Shown: positions 1 through 9,707 of the stretch, piece after piece | Layout of the letters: each line of letters opens with the position of its first letter | Numbering within the stretch: position 1 is the first letter of the stretch | NCBI GenBank assembly: GCA_024680675.1 | Contig: JAILBX010000238.1 | Coordinates: 1-32,831, forward strand | Length of the DNA: 32,831 nt | Source: Lachnospiraceae bacterium | Lineage (GTDB): Bacteria; Bacillota; Clostridia; Lachnospirales; Lachnospiraceae | Direction: 5' to 3' | The notes under the pieces: model-generated | Seen by the model: the letters and a program-made list of their open reading frames with translations, nothing else | Databases searched by the model: none | Told to the model about the DNA's origin: nothing | Made by a program: the position numbers and the translations under genes

Positions 1-133
1 GTCAACCTCGCAAATTTCTTCGCAATTTGCTCGTTATAAATCAGATTGCTTCGCAATCCCGCAGGTACCGGGCTTGAACCCGGCACCTGCGAAAAGCTTC
101 TCCCACCACCTGAAGGTGGTGGGTTATCTTTTT
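1..133. repeat. Cluster of four consecutive hairpins at the left edge
   Basis: Four inverted repeats follow one another with only short gaps. Hairpin 1 (10-30) has 7-bp arms GCAAATT/AATTTGC. Hairpin 2 (44-58) has 6-bp arms GATTGC/GCAATC around a 3-base loop. Hairpin 3 (60-91) has 13-base arms with one mismatch around a 6-base loop. Hairpin 4 (102-123) has perfect 9-bp arms CCCACCACC/GGTGGTGGG around TGAA. Hairpins 1 and 2 share the string TTCGCAAT. No coding sequence was found. The stretch lies 3' of the mannose-1-phosphate guanylyltransferase gene and may be a dispersed intergenic repeat or the end of a neighbouring unit outside the window. Confidence 0.6.
102..133 (+). terminator. Rho-independent terminator-like hairpin
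   Basis: A perfect 9-bp GC-rich stem (102-110 with 115-123) and a TGAA loop are followed on the plus strand by TTATCTTTTT. This is the geometry of an intrinsic terminator for transcription entering from the left. On the minus strand the stem follows the stop of the gene at 137-1213 but is trailed only by a weak T-containing stretch, so it may act in both directions with unequal strength. Confidence 0.55.
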
Positions 134-136
134 GAT

Positions 137-1213
137 TTATACATACTGATCCATGCCCTTATTTTTAATTTCTTCAAGCAGCTTCTTTATATCTGCGGTC
201 TTTTCTTTATTGCAGATTAAAGTTGCATCCTCTGTATCAACTATGACTGTATTTTCCAAGCCCACAGCGGCTATAAGCTTATCTCCTGCCTGGATTATGC
301 AGTCCCTTGAGTTTATTGTTACCACATTTCCATCCACAACATTTCCATCATCATTTAAGCTCTTAACTCTTTCAAGGGCAAGCCATGAGCCTACGTCATC
401 CCAGCCGAAATCTCCGGGAAGGGTGTATATATTCTCGGCCTTCTCCATTATACCGTAATCCACGGAAATTGAGGGAAAGGCCAAAAAGCAGCTTTCAAGT
501 ACCTCCTTTTCCTCTGCCCCTCCTATGGAAGCCCTTATCTTCTCAAGTCCCGGGTAGATCTCCGGCATATAGTCCTTAAACTTGGAAAGAATGGTTGAAA
601 GCTTCCATAAAAACATTCCGCTGTTCCAAAGATATTCTCCGCTTGCAAGGTACTCCCTTGCTCTTTCAAGGTCAGGCTTTTCCACAAATCTGTCCACCTT
701 ATATGCCTTGCCTTCTTCATGCCTTTTATCCTTTAAGAATTTAATATATCCGTAGCCGGTTTCAGGATACTGGGGCTTTATTCCCACAGTTACAATATTG
801 TCATCCTGCTCTGCCACAAGACAGGCATCTCTTAAAGTTTCCTGAAAGATATCCGTAAGCTTTATAAGGTGATCAGAAGGCAGCACCAGCATAAGAGCCT
901 CCTCATACTTTTTTGAGATATGGGCTGCTCCAAGGGCTATACAGGGAGCCGTATTTCTTCCCATGGGCTCACAGATTATATTCCTTGGGGGAAGCTTTGG
1001 AAGCTGTTCCATGACTAAGGGATAGTAGTCCTTATTTGTAGCAATAAATATATCTTCTAAGTCCACTATTGGGAGCAAACGCTCTACCGTCAGCTGCAGC
1101 ATGGTCTTTCCGTCATCCGTCAGTGATAAAAACTGCTTGGGAAGCTTTTTTCGGCTCCTTGGCCAAAACCTCTCTCCTCTGCCTCCTGCCATGATCAAAG
1201 CTGTTTTTTTCAT
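137..1213 (-). CDS. manC: Mannose-1-phosphate guanylyltransferase
   Basis: This cytoplasmic nucleotidyltransferase would make GDP-mannose from mannose-1-phosphate and GTP, for use in surface polysaccharides. The 358 residues open with the family's nucleotide-binding signature (MAGGRGERFWPRSR near residues 8-21, then PKQFL). They contain the sugar-binding VEKP motif in mid-protein, NSGMF, and the FGWDDVGSW motif typical of GDP-mannose pyrophosphorylases. The length fits the single-domain form, without the phosphomannose isomerase domain of longer bifunctional enzymes. The ATG is preceded by AAGGAG about 7 bases upstream. It appears to be its own unit, separated from the DUF3048 gene by a palindrome. 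No phosphomannomutase or GDP-mannose processing gene is next to it. Family assignment is firm; the physiological use of GDP-mannose is not shown here. Confidence 0.9.
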   Translation of the reverse strand: MKKTALIMAGGRGERFWPRSRKKLPKQFLSLTDDGKTMLQLTVERLLPIVDLEDIFIATNKDYYPLVMEQLPKLPPRNIICEPMGRNTAPCIALGAAHISKKYEEALMLVLPSDHLIKLTDIFQETLRDACLVAEQDDNIVTVGIKPQYPETGYGYIKFLKDKRHEEGKAYKVDRFVEKPDLERAREYLASGEYLWNSGMFLWKLSTILSKFKDYMPEIYPGLEKIRASIGGAEEKEVLESCFLAFPSISVDYGIMEKAENIYTLPGDFGWDDVGSWLALERVKSLNDDGNVVDGNVVTINSRDCIIQAGDKLIAAVGLENTVIVDTEDATLICNKEKTADIKKLLEEIKNKGMDQYV

Positions 1214-1287
1214 AGTCTTCTCTCCTTACCTTTTATACAGTAGCCTTTAATTTAAATATTTCTTCTTTAAAATACCCCGTTATCCAA

Positions 1288-1322
1288 ACGACCAATCTAA
1301 AATTCCCATTTAGATTGGTCGT
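1288..1322. terminator. Perfect 14-bp inverted repeat, terminator or operator
   Basis: Arms of 14 bases (1288-1301 and 1309-1322) are exactly complementary around a 7-base loop. The site lies between the stop of the DUF3048 gene and the start of manC, both minus strand. On the plus side it is followed by CTATGTTTTTC; on the minus side the trailing T tract is weak. It most simply ends the DUF3048 transcript, but at about 75 bases before the manC start an operator or leader role is also possible. Confidence 0.5.
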
Positions 1323-1394
1323 CTATGTTTTTCTTTGACTATTTAATTTACGGAAAGATTCTGCTCTTCCAAGCATCCCTCCTCTTTAAATACC

Positions 1395-2546
1395 TTACTT
1401 TATGGTAACATTCTCCATATCCGTATCCTGTATTACACATATAAAGGTTTTACCGTTATTAACCTCTATTTCATTTCCATCCATATCATAATATTTAACC
1501 GGAGCAAGATCCACGTTTCCGTCCTTTACCGCATCCAGATCTCTCTGCCACTGGCCTACCACATACTTTCCCTTGGTAAAGTACTGGATCAGTCCGCCGG
1601 AATGACAGTCAAAAGCAAGATAATCCTTCTCATCAAGCTGAGCCCACTTATTATACTGGAAGATAACATTGTCATAGGAGATCTGTTCTCCGGTAAGATC
1701 ATCTATCTGAGGACCGTCATACTGGAACCTGTCATATTTGCCGGTTTTCTCATTATACTCAAACCATGGCTTGTTTATCTTATAATTGGGAGCCATATAC
1801 TTTGCATCCAGGCCTCCCTCATTGGTTACCTCCTCATCAAGACCACAGAATTTGAACTTGGACTCAAAGCCCTCGTAATGATCCTCTCTATAGCCCAACT
1901 TCTTTATACCTGCATCAATTCCCGCTTTTGAAGTATAAACATTATGGGGAGCCTGCCTGTCTGTAGTCCTGTAAAAGCAGGTATCTCCGGCTTCACCCAG
2001 ACCATTGAGATTATCCACATAATCCCTTCCCAAAAGATCCACAGCATAGGTTGCCTGACCAAAGTGCATATATATGGCATCAAACTCAAGTGCCGTATAA
2101 ACAAAATACTCTCTGCAGCTCCTTATGGAACCTATCTTGTCAAGATCGTCATAATTTTCAAAAAGTCCCATAAGTCTTGTAATAGAACCCTCTACCACAA
2201 ACTCATATACCACATCCGCATATGATATACCGCTCATAGGCTGTGCTGCCTCAAGATTGTTGAGCATTATGGCAAGAGGTCTTCTGTTACCTATCTTTTC
2301 ATCCACCGGATAGCCGGAAAGATAACTTCTCATCTGGCCATCAGCAAGCTTTTCTTCCTCTTTTTCTTCAGAGACCTCTTCCTTTTTTTCCTCTGTCTTT
2401 GCTTCCGAAGTCTCCTGACTTTTTTCCGTATTATCAACCGGAGCCTGAGCCCCATCCTTAGCTCCTGAGCAAGCCGTCAACACCCCCATGGAAAAAACCA
2501 ATATAACAGAAACAATGAATTTAATCCGCCTGTTTAAATATTTCAT
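1395..2546 (-). CDS. DUF3048 domain lipoprotein (YerB-like)
   Basis: This is an exported lipoprotein of unknown biochemical role. The first 26 residues form a lipoprotein signal: basic start, hydrophobic core, and a lipobox LTAC with Cys26 as the lipidated residue. A Lys/Glu-rich linker follows to about residue 68, then the globular part. That part matches the DUF3048/YerB family, with the stretches NRRPLAIMLNN, DVVYEFVVEGSITRLM and IGSIRSCREYFV. The length of 383 is usual for the family. An AGGAG site about 9 bases before the ATG supports the start. It sits just downstream of the terminator of the heat-shock operon, so it is probably transcribed separately. YerB-like proteins are widespread in Firmicutes and placed at the cell surface; the function is not known to me. 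Confidence 0.85.
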   Translation of the reverse strand: MKYLNRRIKFIVSVILVFSMGVLTACSGAKDGAQAPVDNTEKSQETSEAKTEEKKEEVSEEKEEEKLADGQMRSYLSGYPVDEKIGNRRPLAIMLNNLEAAQPMSGISYADVVYEFVVEGSITRLMGLFENYDDLDKIGSIRSCREYFVYTALEFDAIYMHFGQATYAVDLLGRDYVDNLNGLGEAGDTCFYRTTDRQAPHNVYTSKAGIDAGIKKLGYREDHYEGFESKFKFCGLDEEVTNEGGLDAKYMAPNYKINKPWFEYNEKTGKYDRFQYDGPQIDDLTGEQISYDNVIFQYNKWAQLDEKDYLAFDCHSGGLIQYFTKGKYVVGQWQRDLDAVKDGNVDLAPVKYYDMDGNEIEVNNGKTFICVIQDTDMENVTIK

Positions 2547-2603
2547 ATCTCCATTCTCCTAAATCATCGAGTCTTTAACCCCAAGTTATCTTCAATAAAT
2601 CAC

Positions 2604-2639
2604 AAAAAACAATGTGGATTGCAAACCACAACCCACATT
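2604..2639 (-). terminator. Rho-independent terminator of the hrcA-grpE-dnaK-dnaJ operon
   Basis: An 11-bp stem (2611-2621 with 2629-2639, one G-U pair) around a 7-base loop is followed on the minus strand by a run of six T (2604-2609). It lies about 40 bases after the dnaJ stop and before the DUF3048 gene. Confidence 0.8.
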
Positions 2640-2675
2640 ATAGTTTATTTCATTATTCAAGTCAAATATGACCCA

Positions 2676-3827
2676 TTATTTACCAAAAAAACCTTTTTTC
2701 TTCTTATCCTTGAACTCGCTGAGGGAATTCAGTGAATTATCTGTTTCCTCATCAAACTTTTTAAGGAGATTCTTTGCTTCATTGCTTAAGCGGGTAGGTA
2801 CCTTTACGACCAGAGTTACATACTGGTCTCCCCTTATCTGTTTATTTCTTAAGGAAGGAACGCCCTTGCCCTTAAGTCTTACCTTTGTATCTGTCTGAGT
2901 TCCGGGCTTAACTGTGTAGGCAACCTTGCCGTCAATGGTATCGATCAGGACTTCACAGCCCAGGGCAGCCTGTGCATAGGATATCTCAGCCACTGAAAAG
3001 ATATTCATATCCTGTCTCTGGAAGATGCTGTGCTTTTGAACAATAACCTCCACCAGCAGATCTCCTCTTGGCCCGCCGTTTTCTCCCGGCTCTCCCTTTT
3101 CTCTTATCCTTACGCTCTGGCCGTTATCTATACCGGCAGGTATGGTGACCTGGATCTTCTTCCTCTCTGTAGTATAGCCGCTTCCTCCGCAGTCGCTGCA
3201 CTTCTCCTTTATTATCTTACCCTTTCCGTGGCAATCAGGGCAGGTCTGAACATTCTGCATCATGCCAAAAAGGGTCTGGGAGGTCATAACAACCTGTCCC
3301 TTACCTCCGCACTTCTTACATGTCTCCACTGCAGATCCGGGTTTTGCCCCGCTTCCGTTACAGGTCTTGCAGCTTTCCTTCAGATTCAGATCAAGCTCCT
3401 TTTCACATCCGAATACTGCTTCTTCAAAGGTGATCCTTACACTGGTCCTGACATTTGCTCCCTTCATGGGACCGTTTCCATAGCCTCTTCTTGAACGGGA
3501 GGAACCTCCGAAAAAGTCCCCGAATATATCTCCGAATATATCCGAGAAATCAGCAGAGTTAAAATCAAAGCCGGAAAATCCGCCTCCGCCTCCGTTTTCA
3601 AAGGCGGCGTGACCAAACTGATCATACTGTCTCCTTTTATCTGCGTCAGAAAGCACGGCGTAGGCCTCGGATGCCTCTTTAAACTTTTTTTCAGCCTCAG
3701 CATCACCCGGATTCATATCCGGGTGATACTTTTTGGCCAAAGCCCTGTATGCTTTTTTTATTTCCGCATCCCCGGCGCTTTTATCGACCCCGAGGACTTC
3801 ATAATAATCTCTTTTAGACTCTGCCAT
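2676..3827 (-). CDS. dnaJ: Chaperone protein DnaJ
   Basis: DnaJ is the Hsp40 co-chaperone that delivers substrates to DnaK and stimulates its ATPase in the cytoplasm. The 383 residues show the full type I layout. The J domain (about 1-70) carries HPD in [11 protein letters not shown] Gly/Phe-rich region (about 78-118) follows. Four zinc-binding CxxCxGxG repeats come next ([32 protein letters not shown]), then the C-terminal substrate-binding domains. The protein ends in a short Lys-rich tail. It is the last gene of the heat-shock operon, 20 bases after dnaK, and is followed by a clear terminator. Regulation should follow HrcA acting at the CIRCE upstream of hrcA. Confidence 0.97.
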   Translation of the reverse strand: MAESKRDYYEVLGVDKSAGDAEIKKAYRALAKKYHPDMNPGDAEAEKKFKEASEAYAVLSDADKRRQYDQFGHAAFENGGGGGFSGFDFNSADFSDIFGDIFGDFFGGSSRSRRGYGNGPMKGANVRTSVRITFEEAVFGCEKELDLNLKESCKTCNGSGAKPGSAVETCKKCGGKGQVVMTSQTLFGMMQNVQTCPDCHGKGKIIKEKCSDCGGSGYTTERKKIQVTIPAGIDNGQSVRIREKGEPGENGGPRGDLLVEVIVQKHSIFQRQDMNIFSVAEISYAQAALGCEVLIDTIDGKVAYTVKPGTQTDTKVRLKGKGVPSLRNKQIRGDQYVTLVVKVPTRLSNEAKNLLKKFDEETDNSLNSLSEFKDKKKKGFFGK

Positions 3828-3847
3828 ATTCTGCCCCTATATTTTAA

Positions 3848-5752
<1,905 letters not shown>

Positions 5753-5790
5753 TCATCCGGCCCATAAAGCCATTCTATATTCTTATTAAC

Positions 5791-6462
5791 TTACTTTACA
5801 ACCGCAACCATGCTGTGTCTTACCACTGAATCGTGGTAGGTATATCCTTTTTGAAGCTCCTGTGCAATGACGCCGCTTTCATATTCCTCACTGTCTACCT
5901 GCATCACTGCATTGTGAACACTTGGATCAAACTCCTTTCCCAGGGCTTCAATGGGTTTAACTCCCATATTCTCAAGCTCTGTCATAAGCTGTTTATATAT
6001 CTTATTCATGCCCTCAGCGAAACCTGAACTTTTTTCCTCCTCGGACACGGTATCAAGACCTCTTTCAAAATTATCTATTACAGGAAGGATCTTTTCGATC
6101 ACTGACTTTGCCCCCATTTCATACATGGAAGATTTTTCCTTATCAGTCCTCTTTCTGAAGTTCTCAAACTCTGCCATCTGACGTTTTACTCTGTCTGACA
6201 GTTCTTCGATCAGATCATCCTTCTTGTCCTTCTTTTCCTTCTTATCCTTCTTCCAGCGGGAGCCCTTCTTCTTATCCTTTTCCTCTGAAGCATTCTCCTT
6301 GCCTTCTTCCTCTTCCCCAGGCTCTTCTTTTATTTCTTCTTCCTTATCCTCTTCTTTATCTGAATCCTTTAAGGGCTCTTCTGCTTTTGCTTCCTCCTCT
6401 TTAGGCTCCATATTTTCTTCCTTATCTCTATCTTCCTTGATCTCTTCATTAATGTCTGGCAT
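5791..6462 (-). CDS. grpE: Nucleotide exchange factor GrpE
   Basis: GrpE releases ADP from DnaK and so resets the chaperone cycle. The conserved domain occupies roughly residues 85-223: a long coiled-coil segment (ELSDRVKRQMAEFENFRKRTDKEK), then the beta domain with KPIEALGKEFDPSVHNAV and the C-terminal GYTYHDSVVRHSMVAV. The first 85 or so residues are an extreme Glu/Lys/Asp-rich stretch, longer than in many GrpE proteins and probably disordered. AAAGGAG sits about 9 bases before the ATG. The start falls just after the hrcA stop, and dnaK follows after 56 bases. Identification is firm; the role of the charged extension is unknown. Confidence 0.95.
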   Translation of the reverse strand: MPDINEEIKEDRDKEENMEPKEEEAKAEEPLKDSDKEEDKEEEIKEEPGEEEEGKENASEEKDKKKGSRWKKDKKEKKDKKDDLIEELSDRVKRQMAEFENFRKRTDKEKSSMYEMGAKSVIEKILPVIDNFERGLDTVSEEEKSSGFAEGMNKIYKQLMTELENMGVKPIEALGKEFDPSVHNAVMQVDSEEYESGVIAQELQKGYTYHDSVVRHSMVAVVK

Positions 6463-6480
6463 GACCGGATACTCCTTTCA

Positions 6481-7515
6481 CTATTTTTTCTTATACAGCT
6501 CATCCAGCTGAACCGTCAGGGATTTAAGTGTATCTACTACCTTGCCGTAATCCATACGCTTTGGCCCGATTATTCCTATGGTGCCCTGCATACCCTCTTC
6601 CAGTTCATAGGTAGCAGTGACAACACTGCAATCCCTCATATTTTTTACCGGAGATTCCTCTCCTATATATATTTGAATACCCTTTCCCTCTTCAGTCCTG
6701 TTTGAAAGAGTGTCGTATACGATCTCTGAAAGCTGCTTCTTTTCCTCAAAGGCTGTTATGATCTCGCTTGCCTTTTCATTATCTGCAAGCTCCGGATACC
6801 TGAAGATGTTGTTGGCACCACTTGTATATATCTCAAGATCCTCGTCTGCCTTTATTGTTTCCGCCACTGCATCTATAACCTCCGATACAAACTGGCTGTG
6901 GATCCCTGCCTGCTCCTTCATCCTGGCGATCATTGCAAGATTTATCTCGTCTATTGTAAGACCGTTAAGGCTTGTGTTCAGCAAAATATTAAGCTTAAGT
7001 AAGGTCTCGTCATCCAAAATCTCAGCAGTCTCTATTATGTGGTTCTTTATGATATTACCCTCAACCACTATAACCACCACTATCTGATGTTCAGACATCC
7101 TTGACAGCTGAATGAACTTCAGTTTGTTCCTATGATACTGAGGAGCGGATATCATAGCAGCGTAATTGGTATTTACGGAAAGCGACCTGGCCACCTGTTT
7201 AAGGACTCTCTCTACCTTGTCGGCCTTTTCTATGAGGATCTCCTTCATTTCGTTAACTTCCCGTTCCTTATCCTCCATAAGCTGATCCACGTAGAATCTA
7301 TAGCCCTTATCTGAAGGAATACGTCCCGCTGAAGTATGGGGCTGCATTATATAACCCATCTCCTCAAGGTCGGACATTTCGTTCCTTATGGTTGCCGAGC
7401 TTAAATTGAGATCAGAATATTTCGATATAGTTCTCGATCCCACAGGTTCGCCGGTTTCCAAGTAGGTCTTTATTATCGCATACAGGATTGTTTTTTTTCT
7501 CTCGTTCAGTTCCAC
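6481..7515 (-). CDS. hrcA: Heat-inducible transcription repressor HrcA
   Basis: HrcA represses class I heat-shock genes by binding CIRCE and is kept active by GroESL. The N-terminal winged helix is clear (ELNERKKTILYAI, PVGSRTISK, SSATIRNEMSDLEEMGYI, HTSAGRIPSDKGYRFYVD), followed by the GAF-like dimerisation domain. I chose the GTG at 7515, giving 344 residues, because AGGAAGG (7526-7532) lies about 10 bases upstream. A longer in-frame reading starting with TTG at 7548 would begin inside the CIRCE operator with no ribosome binding site. It is the first gene of the operon and autoregulated through the adjacent CIRCE. Confidence 0.93.
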   Translation of the reverse strand: MELNERKKTILYAIIKTYLETGEPVGSRTISKYSDLNLSSATIRNEMSDLEEMGYIMQPHTSAGRIPSDKGYRFYVDQLMEDKEREVNEMKEILIEKADKVERVLKQVARSLSVNTNYAAMISAPQYHRNKLKFIQLSRMSEHQIVVVIVVEGNIIKNHIIETAEILDDETLLKLNILLNTSLNGLTIDEINLAMIARMKEQAGIHSQFVSEVIDAVAETIKADEDLEIYTSGANNIFRYPELADNEKASEIITAFEEKKQLSEIVYDTLSNRTEEGKGIQIYIGEESPVKNMRDCSVVTATYELEEGMQGTIGIIGPKRMDYGKVVDTLKSLTVQLDELYKKK

Positions 7516-7537
7516 CTGCTCACGCCCTTCCTGTTTG

Positions 7538-7564
7538 TTAGCACTCAACTTATAAGAGTGCTAA
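7538..7564 (-). promoter_or_regulatory. CIRCE operator
   Basis: Perfect consensus arms TTAGCACTC (7538-7546) and GAGTGCTAA (7556-7564) are separated by exactly 9 bases. This is the HrcA binding site. It lies between the predicted -10 box and the hrcA start, so bound HrcA would block the promoter of the whole hrcA-grpE-dnaK-dnaJ unit. Confidence 0.97.
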
Positions 7565-7576
7565 CATCTATGTATT

Positions 7577-7605
7577 AAAATACCACCCCTATCTGCTTCT
7601 GTCAA
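7577..7605 (-). promoter_or_regulatory. SigA-type promoter of the heat-shock operon
   Basis: On the minus strand a perfect -35 TTGACA (7600-7605), a 17-base spacer and a -10 TATTTT (7577-7582) lie just upstream of the CIRCE. The expected transcription start falls at the beginning of the operator, the usual arrangement for HrcA-controlled operons. Confidence 0.8.
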
Positions 7606-7658
7606 CATCTTTTTGTTATAAAGAAAATTTCTTTTTTTCTTCTGCTCTCTTAAGGCAT

Positions 7659-7698
7659 AAAAAAAAGGACCTCGCACCAACTGCTCAGTGCGAAGCCC
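7659..7698 (-). terminator. Rho-independent terminator of the DUF6465 gene
   Basis: On the minus strand an 11-bp stem (7688-7698 with 7667-7677, including G-U pairs) with a 10-base loop is followed by eight T (7659-7666). It lies about 20 bases after the DUF6465 stop and separates that gene from the hrcA promoter. Confidence 0.85.
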
Positions 7699-7720
7699 GT
7701 ATTTTTACATTATTATAATA

Positions 7721-8116
7721 TCAAAGATAGAAGGGATCAACAGACTCACCGTTAACAACCGGATAACACTGTCCCTCATTACAGTTTACATATACTGTAA
7801 CCTCTTTAACAGCATCCTTCTTTCCTGCAGCCTTGTATGCAGCCTTGGCACCCTTTATAAGATCCTTTTCGCTGATATCATTTCCATTAAACTGGAATAC
7901 GATATTCTCCTTAACAGTAACTCTCTTTGCAGGCTTCTTAGCTGCAACCTTCTTAGCTTCAGCTGTCTTCTTTTCAGCTTCAACCTTCTTTACAGGTTCT
8001 GCCTTCTTTGCTACTGCTTCAATCTTCTTCTCAGGCTCCGGCTTCTTCTCTGGCTCAGCCTTTTTGACCTCGACCTTCTTAGCTACCGCCTTAACTGTCT
8101 TCTTATCCTCGGCCAT
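7721..8116 (-). CDS. DUF6465 family protein with Lys/Ala/Glu/Pro-rich N-terminus
   Basis: This is a small protein of unknown function. From the chosen ATG it has 131 residues in two parts. Residues 1-65 or so are a low-complexity segment of Lys, Ala, Glu, Pro and Val with recurring AVAKK, VKKAEPEKK and EAKK units. The compact C-terminal part of about 65 residues (ENIVFQFNGNDISEKDLI through NGESVDPFYL) resembles the DUF6465 family of Lachnospiraceae-type Clostridia. The start has AAAGGAG about 8 bases upstream; an upstream in-frame start at 8170 lacks such a site. It has its own strong promoter and terminator, so it is likely an abundant monocistronic product. The tail resembles the flexible basic tails of nucleic-acid-binding proteins, but that is only an analogy. 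Confidence 0.75.
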   Translation of the reverse strand: MAEDKKTVKAVAKKVEVKKAEPEKKPEPEKKIEAVAKKAEPVKKVEAEKKTAEAKKVAAKKPAKRVTVKENIVFQFNGNDISEKDLIKGAKAAYKAAGKKDAVKEVTVYVNCNEGQCYPVVNGESVDPFYL

Positions 8117-8189
8117 TGTCTTACTCCTTTCAAAAACCTTTAATATAATTTCAATGTGATAAATTGACATATCAGCTTACATCAGGATA

Positions 8190-8218
8190 ATATAACGTAA
8201 TTACTGACATTTGTCAAA
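8190..8218 (-). promoter_or_regulatory. SigA-type promoter of the DUF6465 gene
   Basis: On the minus strand a perfect -35 TTGACA (8213-8218), a 17-base spacer and -10 TATATT (8190-8195) lie about 75 bases before the DUF6465 ATG. The match to consensus is close, which predicts strong expression. Confidence 0.8.
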
Positions 8219-8324
8219 CATTCTTTTCTCATTTTTAACAATTTTCTAATTTTTGTTCATTATTCATATATTTGACATCTTTTTCCGCTATCATATTGGA
8301 GCTTTTTAAAGGAGTATAACGATC

Positions 8325-9044
8325 TTATCCTAAAATAGAGAAGCCAAGTGACTGACCATCCTTAACGAACATCTGAACTGTCTCAAGGGATAGCTGCTTA
8401 AGATCCTTGCCGAGATTTGGAAGCTTTGCAAGAATGGCATTTGTAACAGTGATTATATCCGTTTCACACTGATCTGCCTGGATTATATTATAAACCTCCC
8501 TGCAGCTTGCCCAAAGTGATAAGGTTCCGGGCTTTTCTCTGCATATCTTTGTAACTTCCTTCATCATTGGAACCGCATCAACACCCGTATCCAGGATCCT
8601 GCCGGCAAAAACGGAAACTATATTTTCTGTCCCTTCAGAAAAGGCGTCTACTGTTTCCCTGACCTGATCCAGAGTAAGGATAGCAGTTACATTTAACTTA
8701 AGTCCATCCTTTGAAAGCTTTTTGATAAGATCTATAGATGACTCGCCCTTGGAATTTGTGATGGGGATCTTTACAAATACATTATCTCCAAGCCCTGCAA
8801 TAACTCTGGCTTCCTTTTCCATGCTTTCAAAATCATCTGCAAATACCTCAAGTGAAAGAGGAAGATCCGGGATCTCCTTTAAAGCTTCCTTTGCAAAGCT
8901 TACATAATCCTTGACCCCTGCCTTTTTCATAAGAGTGGGATTTGTGGTAAAGCCCTTAACATATCCCTTTTTGTACTCCTCCTTCATTCCCTCGATATCT
9001 GCTCCGTCAGCGTATATCGTAACCTTCAGATCTTCAAACTTCAT
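8325..9044 (-). CDS. Transaldolase family protein (TalC/FSA-like)
   Basis: This is a class I Schiff-base aldolase of the short transaldolase / fructose-6-phosphate aldolase family, acting in the cytoplasm on sugar phosphates. The 239 residues show YADGAD near the N-terminus, GFTTNPTLM (31-39), the Schiff-base lysine in VKIPIT (Lys92), NVTAILTLDQ, and VSVFAGRILDTGVD. The length is slightly above the 210-220 typical of the shortest forms. AAGGAAGG precedes the ATG. It is the last gene of the heptose cluster, 43 bases after the isomerase gene. Transaldolase yields sedoheptulose-7-phosphate from fructose-6-phosphate and erythrose-4-phosphate, the entry substrate of heptose synthesis, so the placement suggests dedicated precursor supply. 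Aldolase activity on another substrate cannot be excluded. Confidence 0.85.
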   Translation of the reverse strand: MKFEDLKVTIYADGADIEGMKEEYKKGYVKGFTTNPTLMKKAGVKDYVSFAKEALKEIPDLPLSLEVFADDFESMEKEARVIAGLGDNVFVKIPITNSKGESSIDLIKKLSKDGLKLNVTAILTLDQVRETVDAFSEGTENIVSVFAGRILDTGVDAVPMMKEVTKICREKPGTLSLWASCREVYNIIQADQCETDIITVTNAILAKLPNLGKDLKQLSLETVQMFVKDGQSLGFSILG

Positions 9045-9087
9045 ATTAAATACCTTCCTTTCCCTTATTATTATTTATTTATACTCT

Positions 9088-9648
9088 TTATATGGCGTTT
9101 ACCATTAAATGCCATATTACTCCCTGCCATCCCTCTGCATGAGGAGTTATCCTTCCATCATTTACAACAGGTATAAGAACACAGGCATCTGAAACCTCTT
9201 TTGAATATCCACCGCTTCTTGATACGATGGAAATGACCTTTGCCCCTCTCTCCTTACCAAGCTTTAAAGCATTTACTATATTTAATGACGTAGTCTCGCT
9301 TCCTCCGCCTACGGAAAATACCATTATTGCATCCTTATCACATATCTTTGAGGTTTTGAGCCACTCGGAAAAGGTTGTTTCCCATCCCTCATCATTGGTT
9401 CTTGCTGTAAGCTCGGAAACATTATCGGTAGGTGCATAGGTCTCGATCTTTCCGATCTTTCTGAAATCATTTACTGCATGAGAAGCATTGGCAGCGCTTC
9501 CGCCTACTCCCAGGATGAAAAGCCTTCCTCCTTCATCTCTTACCTTCCTTAAAAGCTCAATTCCCTTTTCAATCTCATCTCTCGGAACAGTCTCCACTAT
9601 CTTTATTGTTTCCTCAAGATAACTGTCAATATACTCCTTATTAGTCAT
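9088..9648 (-). CDS. gmhA: SIS-domain sugar isomerase, probable phosphoheptose isomerase
   Basis: This probably converts sedoheptulose-7-phosphate to D-glycero-D-manno-heptose-7-phosphate, the first committed step of heptose synthesis. The 186 residues form one SIS domain: an N-terminal helical part, the phosphate-binding loop LGVGGSAANASHAVNDFRK (from about residue 46), and a second sugar-phosphate motif MVFSVGGGSETTSLN. It ends GRITPHAEGWQGVIWHLMVNAI, much like the end of GmhA proteins. AAGGAGG lies close upstream of the ATG. Neighbours are the NTase-GmhB fusion upstream and the transaldolase downstream, which supports the isomerase role over other SIS functions. Assignment rests on domain plus context. 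Confidence 0.8.
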   Translation of the reverse strand: MTNKEYIDSYLEETIKIVETVPRDEIEKGIELLRKVRDEGGRLFILGVGGSAANASHAVNDFRKIGKIETYAPTDNVSELTARTNDEGWETTFSEWLKTSKICDKDAIMVFSVGGGSETTSLNIVNALKLGKERGAKVISIVSRSGGYSKEVSDACVLIPVVNDGRITPHAEGWQGVIWHLMVNAI

Positions 9649-9707
9649 ACGCCCTCCTTATATTAATTTTTTATTTACTCATATTTAACGCTACACCTAC
9701 TATTCTA

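Noticed and set aside
60-91. Possible tRNA T-arm or tRNA remnant (GGTTCAAGCCC on the minus strand)
   Set aside because: With a standard 7-base T loop the stem mismatches at the third pair; the best fold is a plain hairpin with a 6-base loop. No anticodon or D arm is present on either side.
6224-6511. Serine-rich plus-strand open frame
   Set aside because: It is the complement of the Glu/Lys-rich N-terminus of grpE and has no ribosome binding site or family features.
7516-7548. N-terminal extension of HrcA starting at TTG 7548
   Set aside because: The TTG lies inside the CIRCE operator and has no ribosome binding site; the GTG at 7515 has one and matches the usual N-terminus.
7745-8159. Plus-strand open frames rich in Leu, Phe and Ser that look like membrane proteins
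   Set aside because: They are the complement of the Lys/Ala/Glu-rich DUF6465 coding sequence; the hydrophobic look is an artefact of reading that composition backwards.
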